Source: Gimesia algae (GTDB lineage Bacteria > Planctomycetota > Planctomycetia > Planctomycetales > Planctomycetaceae). Taken from it: a DNA stretch of 64,000 nt. Below the pieces are notes generated by a model. That model saw only the letters and a list, made by a program, of their open reading frames with translations, did not search any database and had not been told where the DNA came from. A program made the position numbers and the translations under genes. Where the stretch lies: positions 1,740,531 to 1,804,530 of the forward strand of contig NZ_CP036343.1 of the NCBI RefSeq assembly GCF_007746795.1. Reading direction: 5' to 3'. Below are positions 45,541 through 55,927 of this stretch, piece after piece (position 1 is the stretch's first letter; each line of letters opens with the position of its first letter).

Positions 45541-46833
45541 ATGATGAATCAAAAACCTGCACTGATTACCGAACCAGTTCCTTACAAAACACTGTTTCCC
45601 TGGCTGAACCTGTTTCGGGTATTTCGACTGGCTGTCGATTTCCAGAAAATCCTGCTGGCCGCAGCAGCGATCCTGCTGCTCATGCTGGGTAATCAACTGT
45701 TTAATAAACTCCCGTTCGCACCTCAGCAACCCGCAAGCAGTCGTTCGGCTCTTGTCCATCAAAGGATTGAATTTCCTCCGCGAAATTCCGATCTATTTTT
45801 ACATTCTCCTCAACAGGGACTGATCCCGGAGCCAGAACAGCCGCCTGGACTGGCCAACCTGATCCGGGGCACCACCCTGCTGGAACCGATGTCCTATTTC
45901 ACCAACCCGGTTCTGACCCTGTTTGAAACCGGTGCCAGCTGGAGCATGCTGGCCTATGCCACCACACAACTGCTGTGGGCGATTATCGTCTGGGCGGTAT
46001 TCGGCGGTGCCATCACCAGGATTGCCGCGATTCAGTTTGCGCAGGATGATCATATCGGTATCCGGGCGGCATTAAGTTTTTCACTGAAACGCATCCTCTC
46101 GCTGGTCAGTGCCCCCCTGCTCCCGTTTGCGGGCATGGGTTTCTTCTGGGTCCTCTGTCTGCTGATCGGACTGTTAGGCAATATCCCCAGTGCCGGGGGA
46201 GTGATCGTCAGCCTGCTGTGGGGACTGGCTTTTCTGTTTGCTTTCGTAATGAGCCTGATCCTGCTGGTGACTCTGGCTGGCTGGCCTCTGATGATGACCA
46301 CCATCAGTGTGGAAGACAGCGATGGCTTCGATGGCTTAAGCCGCATCTTCAGCTATATTTTCGGGCGGATCTGGTATTTTCTGTGGCTGGTGCTGGTCAC
46401 ACTCTGCTATGGAGCCGCCTGCCTGTTTTTTGTCGCACTATTGATGCAACTGGTCTCGCGCCTGGCATTCTGGGGCGTCAGCTGGGGTATGGGCAGCGAG
46501 CAGGCATTTCAGCTGTTTAACCAGGGGCAGACGACCCTGGCGACTTCCATTTCCATGGGCTGGGGATCGATCCTCAACATCACTTTTTCCGGTTTTGTGA
46601 TCAGTTTTTTCTGGTCGGCCAATACCGTGATCTATTTCCTGCTGAGGAAGTGTGATGATGGCACCCCTATTGATCACGTCTACTATGCGGAAGAAGAAGC
46701 GGATACCGCCAATGAGCTTCCGCTGGCAGGTGTTGCCAAAGCAGGCGAACCCGTGATAGAACGCCCGGTAACTTCGAATACAACAGCTGACGGGGAACAG
46801 CAGGATGCAAAAGAGACGACAGACCCCGAGTAA
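45541..46833 (+). CDS. Polytopic membrane protein, unknown function
   Basis: A 430-residue protein with about six to seven membrane helices. The clear ones are near 35-53, 143-170, 190-214, 220-252, 280-312 and 340-368. Between the fourth and fifth lies SVEDSDGFDGLSRIFSYIFG, a conserved-looking cytoplasmic loop, and the C-terminus after the last helix is hydrophilic and acidic (about 375-430, ending DAKETTDPE). The N-terminus before the first helix is cytoplasmic-like. No catalytic motif or transport family is recognised. The gene lies about 250 bases after the RND pump on the same strand, but that gap makes co-transcription uncertain. Confidence 0.7.
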   Translation: MMNQKPALITEPVPYKTLFPWLNLFRVFRLAVDFQKILLAAAAILLLMLGNQLFNKLPFAPQQPASSRSALVHQRIEFPPRNSDLFLHSPQQGLIPEPEQPPGLANLIRGTTLLEPMSYFTNPVLTLFETGASWSMLAYATTQLLWAIIVWAVFGGAITRIAAIQFAQDDHIGIRAALSFSLKRILSLVSAPLLPFAGMGFFWVLCLLIGLLGNIPSAGGVIVSLLWGLAFLFAFVMSLILLVTLAGWPLMMTTISVEDSDGFDGLSRIFSYIFGRIWYFLWLVLVTLCYGAACLFFVALLMQLVSRLAFWGVSWGMGSEQAFQLFNQGQTTLATSISMGWGSILNITFSGFVISFFWSANTVIYFLLRKCDDGTPIDHVYYAEEEADTANELPLAGVAKAGEPVIERPVTSNTTADGEQQDAKETTDPE

Positions 46834-46870
46834 GCCTGCAGGGAAATCACCAGGCTGCGCGGGCAGACAA

Positions 46871-46899
46871 CCGCTGGTGGAATCAATTGAAACCAGCGG
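46871..46899. terminator. Hairpin between convergent genes
   Basis: Perfect 8-bp stem CCGCTGGT (46871-46878) and ACCAGCGG (46892-46899) with a 13-base loop, between the membrane protein and the FabH-like gene. No long U-run follows in either direction, so it is only a possible bidirectional terminator. Confidence 0.4.
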
Positions 46900-46914
46900 A
46901 ACAAGGTGAAAAAT

Positions 46915-48063
46915 CTACCAGCGAAACAAGCCTGTGCCCCAGGCAAGTCCGGCACCAAAACCACTCAGGAGAATGGTATCGCCGCGATTAATCCGCCCCG
47001 ATTGAAACGCTTCATCCAACACAATGGGAATCGATCCGCCGGACGTATTCCCATAACGGTCGAGATTGTTAAAGACCTTCTCGCGGGGAATTCCTAACTG
47101 TTCGCAGGCAGAATCAATAATTCGGATATTGGCCTGATGCATCAGGAACAGGTCGACATCATGCACGCTCATACCTGTTTTGGTCAGCATCAGATCAATA
47201 GAATCGGCAACCGTTCTGACGGCCCACTTGAAGACACTGCGGCCATCCATATTCAGAAAATGACGACCTGCAGCAATATCTTCGGCTGTGGCAGGATTAC
47301 GGGTTCCACCGGACGGACGATCCAGCAGAGAGCAACCACTGCCATCAGAGCCAGTCTGATAGCACGTCAATCCCTGATGGGGATCTCCTTTTGACAGCAG
47401 GACAGCACCGGCACCATCACCAAACAACGGCGCCACGCGGCGATCTTCCGGATTGACAATACGGCTGTTGCAGTCACCACCAATTACCAGCGCCAGTTTA
47501 CTGTTTCCTGTCGCGACATACTGGGCCGCGGTCACCAGAGCATACATGAAACCTGCACAGGCAGCCTGTAGATCAATGGCAGGGGCATCCAGTCCTAAGC
47601 GATCCTGCACCAGGCAGGCAACGGAAGGACATTGAAAATCCGGTGTAAACGTACCGACAATCAGCAGGTCGATGTCTTCCGGACTGACACGGGCCGCACG
47701 AATCGCTTTCAGTGCCGCCTCGTAGCATAAATCACTGGTTGCCATTTCTGGCGGGGCATGTCGACGTTCCAGAATCCCCGTTCGTTGTTCAATCCATTCC
47801 GGGTCAAATCCAAAACGCTCCTGCAGATCGTGATTCGTAACGACATTGTCGGGTACATACGATCCACTCGAAACAATTTGTACTCCCAACAATGAATTAG
47901 TTCTTTGACTAATCACCTGGCGACCACGCTTGCTCTCTATTTTTTTTGTCTCAGGTAGCTGATCCCGCTGTTGATTTAACAACCCGGATGCATCCAGAAC
48001 GGATTCCAGATCCGTTGAATCGACCTGATTTTTTGATTGAAGTTTCAAAGACATCTTGTGCAT
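46915..48063 (-). CDS. FabH-like beta-ketoacyl-ACP synthase III with N-terminal extension
   Basis: A 382-residue thiolase-fold condensing enzyme. The KAS III triad is complete: Cys169 in LQAACAGF, His309 in MHQANIRI and Asn339 in YGNTSGG. The fold starts near 58 (LLGVQIVSSGSYVPDNVVTN); the first 57 residues are a hydrophilic extension rich in Lys, Gln, Ser and Asp not found in FabH (usually near 320). The ATG at 48063 follows GGA at about ten bases; an ATG three codons later (48054) is equally possible. It is not beside other fatty-acid genes. It may start fatty-acid synthesis, or make a special product such as a long-chain or alkene precursor; which one cannot be told here. Confidence 0.85.
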   Translation of the reverse strand: MHKMSLKLQSKNQVDSTDLESVLDASGLLNQQRDQLPETKKIESKRGRQVISQRTNSLLGVQIVSSGSYVPDNVVTNHDLQERFGFDPEWIEQRTGILERRHAPPEMATSDLCYEAALKAIRAARVSPEDIDLLIVGTFTPDFQCPSVACLVQDRLGLDAPAIDLQAACAGFMYALVTAAQYVATGNSKLALVIGGDCNSRIVNPEDRRVAPLFGDGAGAVLLSKGDPHQGLTCYQTGSDGSGCSLLDRPSGGTRNPATAEDIAAGRHFLNMDGRSVFKWAVRTVADSIDLMLTKTGMSVHDVDLFLMHQANIRIIDSACEQLGIPREKVFNNLDRYGNTSGGSIPIVLDEAFQSGRINRGDTILLSGFGAGLAWGTGLFRW

Positions 48064-48547
48064 AATCCTGACATCCTTATTCAGTTTGAGTCAAGCTTGC
48101 CGAACAGACAGAGCTCGACCTCCTTTCAACACGAGTCCGATCGTGATGCAGCACAATTCCATTGAATACAGAATCTCAGTTTGAGAGATTCTGCGTCAAA
48201 TGCAGATGCACTAACTGATTACCAAAACGATTTCGCATTAGTAACCAAAAAAGCCATAAAGACTGGCAGCGAGAAGGGAAATAAAAATCTCACTGACTGT
48301 TGACGAGGGCCGTTCAGACCAGACTCGACAACAATGTCCGCAAAGTATAGCGATTCACAAAATTGGAAACTAGCGAAATATAGAAAATTCCAGCTAACGT
48401 ACAATATAGGCAAGATTCATTGTCCTGCAAACAAACTTAAAAGCCTATTTTGACACATTTTAGACTTAATTCAATTTCGGTTCCCCGATAAGTTCTGCAA
48501 ATCAGCAGATATCCCAGACTACCCTGATGATCAAAAGGAGACCTGTT
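48064..48547. other. Intergenic region upstream of the FabH-like gene
   Basis: About 480 AT-rich bases. It contains a perfect 9-bp dyad (48169-48193, CAGAATCTC and GAGATTCTG with a 7-base loop) about 105 bases before the FabH-like start, and TATACT on the minus strand near 48344-48349 that could be a -10 box. No gene is seen. Confidence 0.4.
48169..48193. promoter_or_regulatory. Dyad in the leader of the FabH-like gene
   Basis: CAGAATCTC, 7 bases, GAGATTCTG. The stem is perfect and the site lies between a possible promoter near 48345 and the start at 48063. It could be an operator or mRNA hairpin. No partner is known. Confidence 0.3.
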
Positions 48548-49489
48548 TCAGGCGACATCCTCATTGAGTGCCTGATTGGTCACCCAATATTGCATCACTG
48601 CCTGAAATTCCTGCTCCAGATCGGCAGAGCGTTTAACCTCCACGCTGACACCATAACCACGGGTTTCCAGGATCCGAGTCCGGACAGGCAAACCGGGGTC
48701 AAACTCGCAGTTCACGGAGAGTTTTCCCTTCAAAGGAGGGTAAAGACCGAGATGCACGACCCGAGTCTTCTGCTGTGGTTCAAATTGCACCAGGACCCCG
48801 CCTTCAATGCATTCAAAACCTGACTCATCTGAGTTGCGATTCATCCACTGTGAACAATGACTATGTTCCTCGTCATCTGAATGCGTTTCTATATCAGACT
48901 GGTTTTCTGTCAGTAAAGCCTCAAATCGCTTTTCACGGTCTGCATCGATCTCAGTCAGACCTGATATTTGTGACTCAGCAGCATCAGAGCAGGACTCCGC
49001 TGAATCTGCTGCTGGTAACCCCTGATGGGGATCATTGAATCGATCATTCTCCGCGAGTTCCGCTGCTTCCCGGTCAAGCCATTCCAGTACCCCGGCAAAA
49101 GCCATGAAATAGGTCAGGCAGAAAAACAGGATGCCCATCAGATTGAGACCGTTTTCTGGTAACACTGCCAGCATTCCAGACAGAACAGGTAATACGAGCG
49201 CCAATGTGAGACCACTCTTGTGGCTGTTTGAGAGCCTGAGCAATCTGAATTGTCGCAGTAACAGCAGGTTTCCTGCGACCAGAGACGACATCAGAGCGCC
49301 GACGGTCAGGACGGGTAAATAGCTGTCTTCTACCTGAATCAAGGCGACTGCGCGCAACAGCAACAGCCCTACTCCACCGGCACCAATGACGCCTGTGAAA
49401 AACAGAGGGGAAAGCCCTCTCAAAAGAGACAGCTTTCCCCGTGTCATTTCATTTTCCAGGCGATAAAGATTCTGCTTAGACTGTTTCAT
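48548..49489 (-). CDS. Membrane protein with C-terminal soluble domain, unknown function
   Basis: A 313-residue protein. The start is at the ATG at 49489, nine bases after GGAGG; a start three codons earlier would abut the ribosome binding site. The N-terminal third has about four membrane helices: near 25-45, 50-70, 85-103 and 108-128. A hydrophilic, Ser/Glu/Asp-rich linker follows (about 135-215, including ETHSDDEEHSHCSQ), then a small domain of about 95 residues with GVLVQFEPQQKTRVVHLGLY and RTRILETRGYGVSVEVKR, which looks like a beta-barrel. Together this resembles an anchored regulatory or binding protein, but I recognise no family. metK lies 50 bases upstream on the same strand and may be in the same message. 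Confidence 0.7.
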   Translation of the reverse strand: MKQSKQNLYRLENEMTRGKLSLLRGLSPLFFTGVIGAGGVGLLLLRAVALIQVEDSYLPVLTVGALMSSLVAGNLLLLRQFRLLRLSNSHKSGLTLALVLPVLSGMLAVLPENGLNLMGILFFCLTYFMAFAGVLEWLDREAAELAENDRFNDPHQGLPAADSAESCSDAAESQISGLTEIDADREKRFEALLTENQSDIETHSDDEEHSHCSQWMNRNSDESGFECIEGGVLVQFEPQQKTRVVHLGLYPPLKGKLSVNCEFDPGLPVRTRILETRGYGVSVEVKRSADLEQEFQAVMQYWVTNQALNEDVA

Positions 49490-49539
49490 ATCGAGCATCC
49501 TCCGTTCTGCCCTGCCAAAATCCGAGTGAACTGATTCGC

Positions 49540-50718
49540 TCAGGACATGGCAAATTGAGGCTCGGGTACTTCATTACCCAATCCGGCAGCGTCTCTCAAT
49601 TCGGCTGCTTTATCAGTTGCTTCCCAGGTAAAATCGGGATCGTTCCGACCAAAGTGACCACCCCAGGTTGTTTTTCTGAAAATCGGGCGGCGTAACTGCA
49701 GATGATTAATAATCCCCTGCGGGCTCAGCGGAAAGAGTTCTCCGACCAGTTCGGAAATCTTCTCTTCGGGTATCACTGACGTTCCTTTGGTATCCACATA
49801 AATGCTGGTTGGTTCGGCAACACCAATGGCGTAGGAAAGTTGAACTTCACACTCAGCAGCCAGTCCGGCAGCGACAATATTCTTGGCAATATAACGTGCC
49901 ATGTAGGCAGCAGAACGGTCTACCTTCGTAGAGTCTTTTCCGCTGAATGCGCCACCGCCATGACGTCCCCAGCCACCATAAGTGTCCACGATAATTTTAC
50001 GTCCGGTCAGGCCGGTATCGCCGTGGGGACCACCAATCACAAAACGACCTGTGGGATTGATATGATACTTTGTTTTATCATTTAAGAAGTCGGCTGGAAT
50101 GACTTCCTTGACCACTTTTTCAGTGACAAATCTATGAATTTCTTCCTGAGACACATTTTCTGTGTGCTGAGTGGAAACAACTACAGCGGAGACTCCCACA
50201 GGTTTGCCGTCTTCATAATCCACGGTGACCTGACTTTTGCTGTCAGGTAATAACCAGTCTACTTCTCCATTCTGGCGAATTTCTGTGAGCTTATTCAAAA
50301 TGCGGTGTGAGAGCGCAATCGGAACCGGCATGTATTCTTCGGTCTGATTGCAGGCATAGCCAAACATCAGTCCCTGGTCTCCGGCTCCTTCTGCATCCAC
50401 GCCCTGGGCAATATCGGCACTCTGCTGATGCAGTTTCACCAGAACTTCACAGGTATCGGCATTAAACCCGATGTCATTACTGGTATAACCAATATCACGA
50501 ATCACGTCGCGAGCGATCTTTTCATAATCGACCTGGGCATTACTCGTAATTTCACCAGCCAGCACAACGAAGTCAGTGGTACACAATGTCTCACAAGCGA
50601 CACGTGAGTAGGGATCTTGAGCAAGTAATGCATCCAGGATACCGTCCGAAACCTGATCGGAGACTTTATCGGGATGTCCCATACTGACGGATTCACTTGT
50701 GAACGAAAAATTAGCCAT
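49540..50718 (-). CDS. metK: S-adenosylmethionine synthetase
   Basis: Makes S-adenosylmethionine from methionine and ATP. The 392 residues show [20 protein letters not shown] (about 10-29, active-site His15), [16 protein letters not shown] (about 116-131), the loop [20 protein letters not shown] near 238-257 with the DVGG-like phosphate site, and [21 protein letters not shown]. Start and ribosome binding site (AGGTGGAG, six bases before ATG) are clear. The upstream region has a good sigma-70 promoter and a structured leader of about 145 bases (see below). SAM also feeds queA, at the left edge of the window. The membrane-protein gene downstream follows after 50 bases. Confidence 0.98.
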   Translation of the reverse strand: MANFSFTSESVSMGHPDKVSDQVSDGILDALLAQDPYSRVACETLCTTDFVVLAGEITSNAQVDYEKIARDVIRDIGYTSNDIGFNADTCEVLVKLHQQSADIAQGVDAEGAGDQGLMFGYACNQTEEYMPVPIALSHRILNKLTEIRQNGEVDWLLPDSKSQVTVDYEDGKPVGVSAVVVSTQHTENVSQEEIHRFVTEKVVKEVIPADFLNDKTKYHINPTGRFVIGGPHGDTGLTGRKIIVDTYGGWGRHGGGAFSGKDSTKVDRSAAYMARYIAKNIVAAGLAAECEVQLSYAIGVAEPTSIYVDTKGTSVIPEEKISELVGELFPLSPQGIINHLQLRRPIFRKTTWGGHFGRNDPDFTWEATDKAAELRDAAGLGNEVPEPQFAMS

Positions 50719-50762
50719 GCGTTACTCCACCTATATACTTTGCCATGATGAGCGTACCTGGA

Positions 50763-50853
50763 CCCGGGCAACACCGGGAACCTGATCCATTACCTCAAAA
50801 TATGAAACGAACTGCCTGAAAGAACATCTCGCCTTTCATTTTACGTTTCATAT
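50763..50853 (-). promoter_or_regulatory. Structured 5' leader of metK, possible riboswitch
   Basis: On the minus strand, right after the predicted transcription start, a perfect 10-bp stem ATATGAAACG/CGTTTCATAT (50844-50853 with 50800-50809) encloses an inner 6-bp stem TGAAAG/CTTTCA (50833-50838 with 50817-50822), separated by asymmetric internal loops of 5 and 7 bases. A second hairpin, CCCGG/CCGGG (50774-50778 with 50763-50767), follows. About 45 bases later comes the ribosome binding site. No known SAM riboswitch consensus was recognised, so this is a candidate only. Confidence 0.45.
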
Positions 50854-50869
50854 CAACTGATTTTGCCTA

Positions 50870-50898
50870 ATTGTAGAAATCCAGAGTAAACTCAACAA
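50870..50898 (-). promoter_or_regulatory. Sigma-70 promoter of metK
   Basis: Minus strand: TTGTTG (-35, three of six; 50893-50898), 17-base spacer, TACAAT (-10, five of six; 50870-50875). Predicted start near 50863, ten bases before the leader hairpin. Confidence 0.5.
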
Positions 50899-50990
50899 GA
50901 GTAGCTTTCGCTCTGCTTTCTGTTTTAGAAAATGTTTCTGGATGTTCCACTGCTGAAAATGTCCACGCGGGCACATCAAACCGGATTGAA

Positions 50991-52334
50991 TCAGGCAGCC
51001 TTATCCTGCGAATCCGACTTTCCTCCCGAAATGAACGGTAAGATCAAAGCCAGTGTGCGCAGCGTTGCTCCCCGTTGATCCAAAACGAAGCGTTGTGCCC
51101 GTGATCCCTGATCTTCCGCCAGTCGTGGGTCTTCCAGCCATTGAATCAGTGTCTCCTGAAATGCAGTCTGATCCTGAACAATCGTGGCAGCCTGATGTTG
51201 CAGCAGGGCGTCGACCACATCCTTAAAATTCCAGGTATTCGGCCCCAACATCAAGGCGGTACCATATCCTGCCGGTTCGATCATATTTTGTCCACCACGT
51301 TTTGTCAGGCTACCCCCGACAAACGCGAAATCAGCCAATCCCCAGCAGGATTTTAATTCTCCCAGCGTATCCAGCAGCCCAATCGCAGGTGCCTGGGTAG
51401 TCGAAAACGGTAAGACCGCCCCAGCCTCTTCCGACTCCTGATCGCTGCGCCGAATCAGTGGGAGTCCCTTTCGCATCACCAGCTCAGCAACTTCATTAAA
51501 ACGTTCCTGGTGACGTGGTACCAGAATCAGGCGCAGCTTGGGAAATCGCTCTCTGGCTGCCAGGTAAACCTCCACAGCAATCTGTTCTTCCGGCGACTGA
51601 GTACTGCCTGCGACCAGAACGGTTTCATCTGAATTCAGCCGAAAAACACTTCGTAGTTCTGCCGTCAATCGATTCGCCCGATCCACCTGAATTCCGTCAA
51701 ATTTAATCGAGCCGGTCACCTGAATGCGATCTACATGGCCTGTCAGGTTTTGAAAGCGTTCCGCATACGCGTCGGTCTGAACAGCAATCAGTTGCAGACG
51801 GTTCAACAACGGCCCGATCAACCAGCGAAGTTTTCTGTATCCGCGAAAACTTTTTTCACTTAATCGACCATTGATAATCGAGACTGGAATGCCCGATTGA
51901 TCTGCCGCTAAAACGAAATTCGGCCAGAGTTCCATCTCCACCAGAATCACTGCCGTTGGCCTGATGCGCTGCAACGCCCGTTTGGCCGCCCAGGAAAAAT
52001 CCAGGGGAAAGTAACAGACGGTCAACTCGGGAAACTTCTCTTTCGCTACTGCATATCCCGTATGCGTCGTCGTCGAAATCACAAGTTCGAGAGTGGGATT
52101 TTGTCGTTTCAGCTCTTCCAGCAGGGGCGGCAGTTGTAATACTTCTCCCACGCTGACTGCATGAAACCACAGGCAAGGCTCATCACTGTTTCGCTCGGGC
52201 AACTGCCCCAGAAACTTCTGCGCCAGCCCGCTTCGGTATTTTTTCTGAACCAGAACCCGGTACAGGATAATCGGCGAAGCACAGGCCAGTAACAGGCAGT
52301 AAACCAGATTCAACAGATACGCATATATTTGCAC
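50991..52334 (-). CDS. waaA: KDO transferase (3-deoxy-D-manno-octulosonic acid transferase)
   Basis: A 447-residue GT-B glycosyltransferase that adds KDO to lipid A precursors at the inner face of the cytoplasmic membrane, needed for lipopolysaccharide. It has an N-terminal membrane anchor (about 5-25), the acceptor-side WFHAVSVGEVLQLPPLLEEL (about 56-75), ISTTTHTGYAVAKE near 92-105, and the C-terminal CMP-KDO site FAFVGGSLTKRGGQNMIEPAGYG near 340-362. It follows secA on the same strand with a 44-base gap, so they may share a message. Its presence supports an LPS-bearing Gram-negative-type envelope in this planctomycete. Confidence 0.92.
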   Translation of the reverse strand: MQIYAYLLNLVYCLLLACASPIILYRVLVQKKYRSGLAQKFLGQLPERNSDEPCLWFHAVSVGEVLQLPPLLEELKRQNPTLELVISTTTHTGYAVAKEKFPELTVCYFPLDFSWAAKRALQRIRPTAVILVEMELWPNFVLAADQSGIPVSIINGRLSEKSFRGYRKLRWLIGPLLNRLQLIAVQTDAYAERFQNLTGHVDRIQVTGSIKFDGIQVDRANRLTAELRSVFRLNSDETVLVAGSTQSPEEQIAVEVYLAARERFPKLRLILVPRHQERFNEVAELVMRKGLPLIRRSDQESEEAGAVLPFSTTQAPAIGLLDTLGELKSCWGLADFAFVGGSLTKRGGQNMIEPAGYGTALMLGPNTWNFKDVVDALLQHQAATIVQDQTAFQETLIQWLEDPRLAEDQGSRAQRFVLDQRGATLRTLALILPFISGGKSDSQDKAA

Positions 52335-52378
52335 GGGATTCCATTCCCCAACCGGACATCAATTCCGGAATTTAAAAA

Positions 52379-55300
52379 CTACAGATTCTTTCCGCAGCAC
52401 TTTTTAAATTTTTTCCCACTGCCACACGGACAGGGATCATTTCGACCTACTTTGGGTTGCTGATTCACAATTGGATCGATTGCCTGCTGAGCAGGCTCGG
52501 AGGAATTCGTATCCCCCTCTTCATCTTCGCCATAATCGTAATCATCAGTGACTTCTTCATGTACCGTATCTGTGACCCGCCATAAGGAACCGACGAAATC
52601 AGGGCTCTGTTTTTCCAGGCGGAAAATGGCGGAAGTGACCTGTTGGCCAATGCGCCCCCACATGCTGTCAAAGGCCTTCATCCCTTCACGGCGGTATTCC
52701 ACTTTGGGGTCTTTCTGGGCATACCCAACCAGACCAATGCCGGACCGCAAATGATCCATATAATACAGGTGGTCTTTCCAGGAGGTGTCGAGCACTTCCA
52801 GAATCAGCGAGCGTTCTGCCTGACTGAGTTCCGGACGATAACGTTTATTGTAAGCCTGATACAGACGGATTCTGACTTCATCGTCTGTAAGCGGTTCCAG
52901 TTCTTCCGTCGTCAGATTTAATTCGAGTTCCGTATTTGCCCAGTCAGCAAGCTCCCCCAGAGCGGCTGTATTCTGCACGGGATGAGCACTTTTCCCCGTG
53001 GAAACGGACTCTTCTCCCGTATAAGCTTTGGTCAGGAACTGCTCGATCTGCTTAGAGGCTTCGCCGTTAACAAAGACCTTTTCGCTTTCTGCAGACAGGA
53101 TATTTTGAATTTCATTGACCTGTTTTCCTTTTAAGGCTTCCAGATCGAGGTTGGAATGAAATCTTGAGTTGGCCCACTTCACCAACCCGACCCGGCTGTT
53201 CGCTTCATTCCCGGGTTGTTGCTTGCCTAGAAAATTGTACATACCAACGGTTACCGGGAAGGTGACTTCTTTTTCCCGATACAGTTCTTTTACTTTTTCC
53301 AGTACTTTGGCTTTTGCTTCCGGAATACTCAACGATTTGAATTCTTCCGGGTCGGCTTCGATACCGAACTGGTAGTTCAAATAACCTGCCAGAGAACGGG
53401 AACCCCATTCTTCATCCAGAAATGCCTGCAAGGGGGTGAAGTCAATGCGTTCGATGGCTTTTTGAGCATGGTCAAACAGCGTCTGATGCAGTCCATCGCG
53501 ACCGATTTTCTTTAGTTCGCGGTCATTCAGATTCAAATTGAAATAAGCATTCGTCCATTTGGTCAGTGCCTGCCAGTTCCAGTCATCTTCATATTCTTCG
53601 GGCAGATTTTCGTTGATCTGTTCTGCAATGATATCATCTGCCTGCAGGCTGGCTTCGTCTTTCAGATAGCTGACCAGCTGCTCATACGTCATTTCGCGTA
53701 CGTTAGCGGATTCCACTTCGATATGGGCTTCCTGACCACACCAGGCGGCAATCGTGTCCCAGCTGTAATTTTTATCGAGCAGGCGCTCTGTTTCTTCATC
53801 GACCTGGCGTTCAATCATCTCCAGAATCAGATCGCGGCAGTTACAGCCATCCAGAATCCGCTGACGGTAGCCGTAGACGGTTTTTCGCTGTTCGTCCATG
53901 ACTTCATCATATTCCAGCAGATGCTTTCGCTGCTCGAAATGGGTCTCTTCCCGTTTCTTCTGAGCGCCTTCGACACGTTTGGAAACCATCCGACTTTCGA
54001 TGGCTTCTCCCTCTTCCATGCCCAGGCGAGACAGAATATTTTTCACCCATTCACCGGCAAAGACCCGCATCAGTTTATCTTCCAGCGACAGGAAGAAGCG
54101 ACTGGATCCTGGATCTCCCTGTCGTCCCGAACGACCGCGCAGCTGTAAATCGATACGACGGGAATCGTGACGTTCAGAACCGATCACATGCAAGCCACCC
54201 AGTTGCATGACTTCTTCGGCTTCGACATCCATACCTTCCCGTTTTTCAATCTCTCTGACCAGTTGATCCCACTCCGCTTTCGGCACTTGAATACGAGATT
54301 CGTATTTCTGGCTCAATTCTTCCCAGGCAATATGCTCGGCACTTCCCCCCAGAATAATATCTGTACCGCGACCAGCCATGTTTGTGGCGATGGTGACGGC
54401 TCCTTTACGACCTGCCTGTGCAATGATCTCGGCTTCACGTTCATGATGTTTGGCGTTCAGAACGTTATGCGGAATGCCATACTTGCTCAGTCTGTGACTG
54501 ACAATCTCAGACTGTTCGATCGAGACTGTCCCGACCAGAATCGGACGCCCCTCTTTATGAACTTCCCGGACTTCGTCGGCAATGGCGGTCCATTTTTCTT
54601 TTTCCGTCTGATAAATCACATCAGGATGATTGATCCGCTGCATCGGACGGTTGGTCGGAATACTGACCACATCCAGTTGGTAAATCTTCCAGAACTCTTC
54701 CGCTTCCGTCATCGCGGTACCGGTCATACCGGACAGCTTATCGTATAACTTGAAAAAGTTCTGCAGGGTAATCGTGGCCAGAGTCTGAGACTCTTCTTTA
54801 ATTCTCACACCCTCTTTGGCTTCAACCGCCTGATGCAGTCCATCGCCCCACTGACGACCCGGCATGAGTCGCCCGGTGTGATCGTCGACAATAATGACTT
54901 CGCCTTGCTGGACGACATAATTCACATCCCGTTTATAAAGGTGATGCGCTTTCAGCGAGTTATCAATCAGATGCGGCCATTCCATGTTCCCGGCGGTATA
55001 AAAGCTTTCTACACCTGCCAGTTCTTCTGCATGTTTGACCCCCGCATCCGTCAGGTGACAGGTATGCTCTTTTTCTTTGACTTCAAAATCCGTGCCTGGA
55101 ATCAGTTTCAATGAAACAGCATTCGCTTTGGAATATTTCGTTAAATCATCCTGAGCGGGACCGGAAATAATCAGTGGCGTACGTGCCTCATCGATCAGAA
55201 TATTATCGATTTCGTCTACGACGGCGTAGTTCAAAGGTCCCTGCACCTGCAGTTCCTTCACCGGTTTCATATTATCACGCAGATAGTCGAATCCGAATTC

Positions 55301-55927
55301 ATTATTGGTTCCGTAAGTAATGTCGCAGCCGTAATGCTTCTGACGTTCTTCAGGCCCCATTTTAGACTGGATCGCTCCGACCGTCAGTCCCAGCGCTATA
55401 TGAATGGGCCCCATCCATTCCATGTCACGTAATGCCAGGTAATCATTGACTGTGACAATATGGACTTTGCCAGAGAGCGCATTCAGGAAGGCCGGCAGAG
55501 AAGAAACCAGAGTTTTTCCTTCCCCGGTCACCATTTCTGCAATCATGCCTTTATGCAGAAAGTACCCCCCGATCATCTGCACGGGGTAATGTCGCATACT
55601 CAAATTGCGACGTGCAGACTCGCGTACTGCTGCGAATGCATACGTCAGAATATCATCCAGCGTTTCTCCCGCGGCCAGTCGCGCACGGAGCTTCTCCGCC
55701 GTCTGTTTCAATTCTTCGTTGGATAGTTTCATCAATTCCGGTTCAAAACTGTCAATTTCTGCCAGCATGGAACCAGGGGCGATCTCATCGCTCCCGTCTT
55801 TATTGCGGACAAAACCCAATTTCCGAATCTGGCGTTCATTCGACGAACCGAACAACCCGGTGAGAAACCATTCGAACCATGCCGTTACTGTCGTTAACCA
55901 TTCACCCAGCTTGTCTAGGAATTCCAT
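52379..55927 (-). CDS. secA: SecA preprotein translocase ATPase, enlarged
   Basis: ATP-driven motor that pushes preproteins through SecYEG. At 1182 residues it is about 280 longer than E. coli SecA. The N-terminal motor is standard: [18 protein letters not shown] near 127-144 (Walker A), [37 protein letters not shown], and the second motor half with RGTDIILGG and [18 protein letters not shown]. The C-terminal half carries four related segments (about 781-828, 841-888, 911-955, 987-1034), each of the form W-N-x-F-x-L-N-L-x-x-x-E-L, where E. coli has one. The end has the zinc-binding SEC-C motif [13 protein letters not shown] (Cys1166, Cys1168, Cys1177, Cys1178). A sigma-54-type promoter lies about 270 bases upstream. 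Confidence 0.97.
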   Translation of the reverse strand: MEFLDKLGEWLTTVTAWFEWFLTGLFGSSNERQIRKLGFVRNKDGSDEIAPGSMLAEIDSFEPELMKLSNEELKQTAEKLRARLAAGETLDDILTYAFAAVRESARRNLSMRHYPVQMIGGYFLHKGMIAEMVTGEGKTLVSSLPAFLNALSGKVHIVTVNDYLALRDMEWMGPIHIALGLTVGAIQSKMGPEERQKHYGCDITYGTNNEFGFDYLRDNMKPVKELQVQGPLNYAVVDEIDNILIDEARTPLIISGPAQDDLTKYSKANAVSLKLIPGTDFEVKEKEHTCHLTDAGVKHAEELAGVESFYTAGNMEWPHLIDNSLKAHHLYKRDVNYVVQQGEVIIVDDHTGRLMPGRQWGDGLHQAVEAKEGVRIKEESQTLATITLQNFFKLYDKLSGMTGTAMTEAEEFWKIYQLDVVSIPTNRPMQRINHPDVIYQTEKEKWTAIADEVREVHKEGRPILVGTVSIEQSEIVSHRLSKYGIPHNVLNAKHHEREAEIIAQAGRKGAVTIATNMAGRGTDIILGGSAEHIAWEELSQKYESRIQVPKAEWDQLVREIEKREGMDVEAEEVMQLGGLHVIGSERHDSRRIDLQLRGRSGRQGDPGSSRFFLSLEDKLMRVFAGEWVKNILSRLGMEEGEAIESRMVSKRVEGAQKKREETHFEQRKHLLEYDEVMDEQRKTVYGYRQRILDGCNCRDLILEMIERQVDEETERLLDKNYSWDTIAAWCGQEAHIEVESANVREMTYEQLVSYLKDEASLQADDIIAEQINENLPEEYEDDWNWQALTKWTNAYFNLNLNDRELKKIGRDGLHQTLFDHAQKAIERIDFTPLQAFLDEEWGSRSLAGYLNYQFGIEADPEEFKSLSIPEAKAKVLEKVKELYREKEVTFPVTVGMYNFLGKQQPGNEANSRVGLVKWANSRFHSNLDLEALKGKQVNEIQNILSAESEKVFVNGEASKQIEQFLTKAYTGEESVSTGKSAHPVQNTAALGELADWANTELELNLTTEELEPLTDDEVRIRLYQAYNKRYRPELSQAERSLILEVLDTSWKDHLYYMDHLRSGIGLVGYAQKDPKVEYRREGMKAFDSMWGRIGQQVTSAIFRLEKQSPDFVGSLWRVTDTVHEEVTDDYDYGEDEEGDTNSSEPAQQAIDPIVNQQPKVGRNDPCPCGSGKKFKKCCGKNL

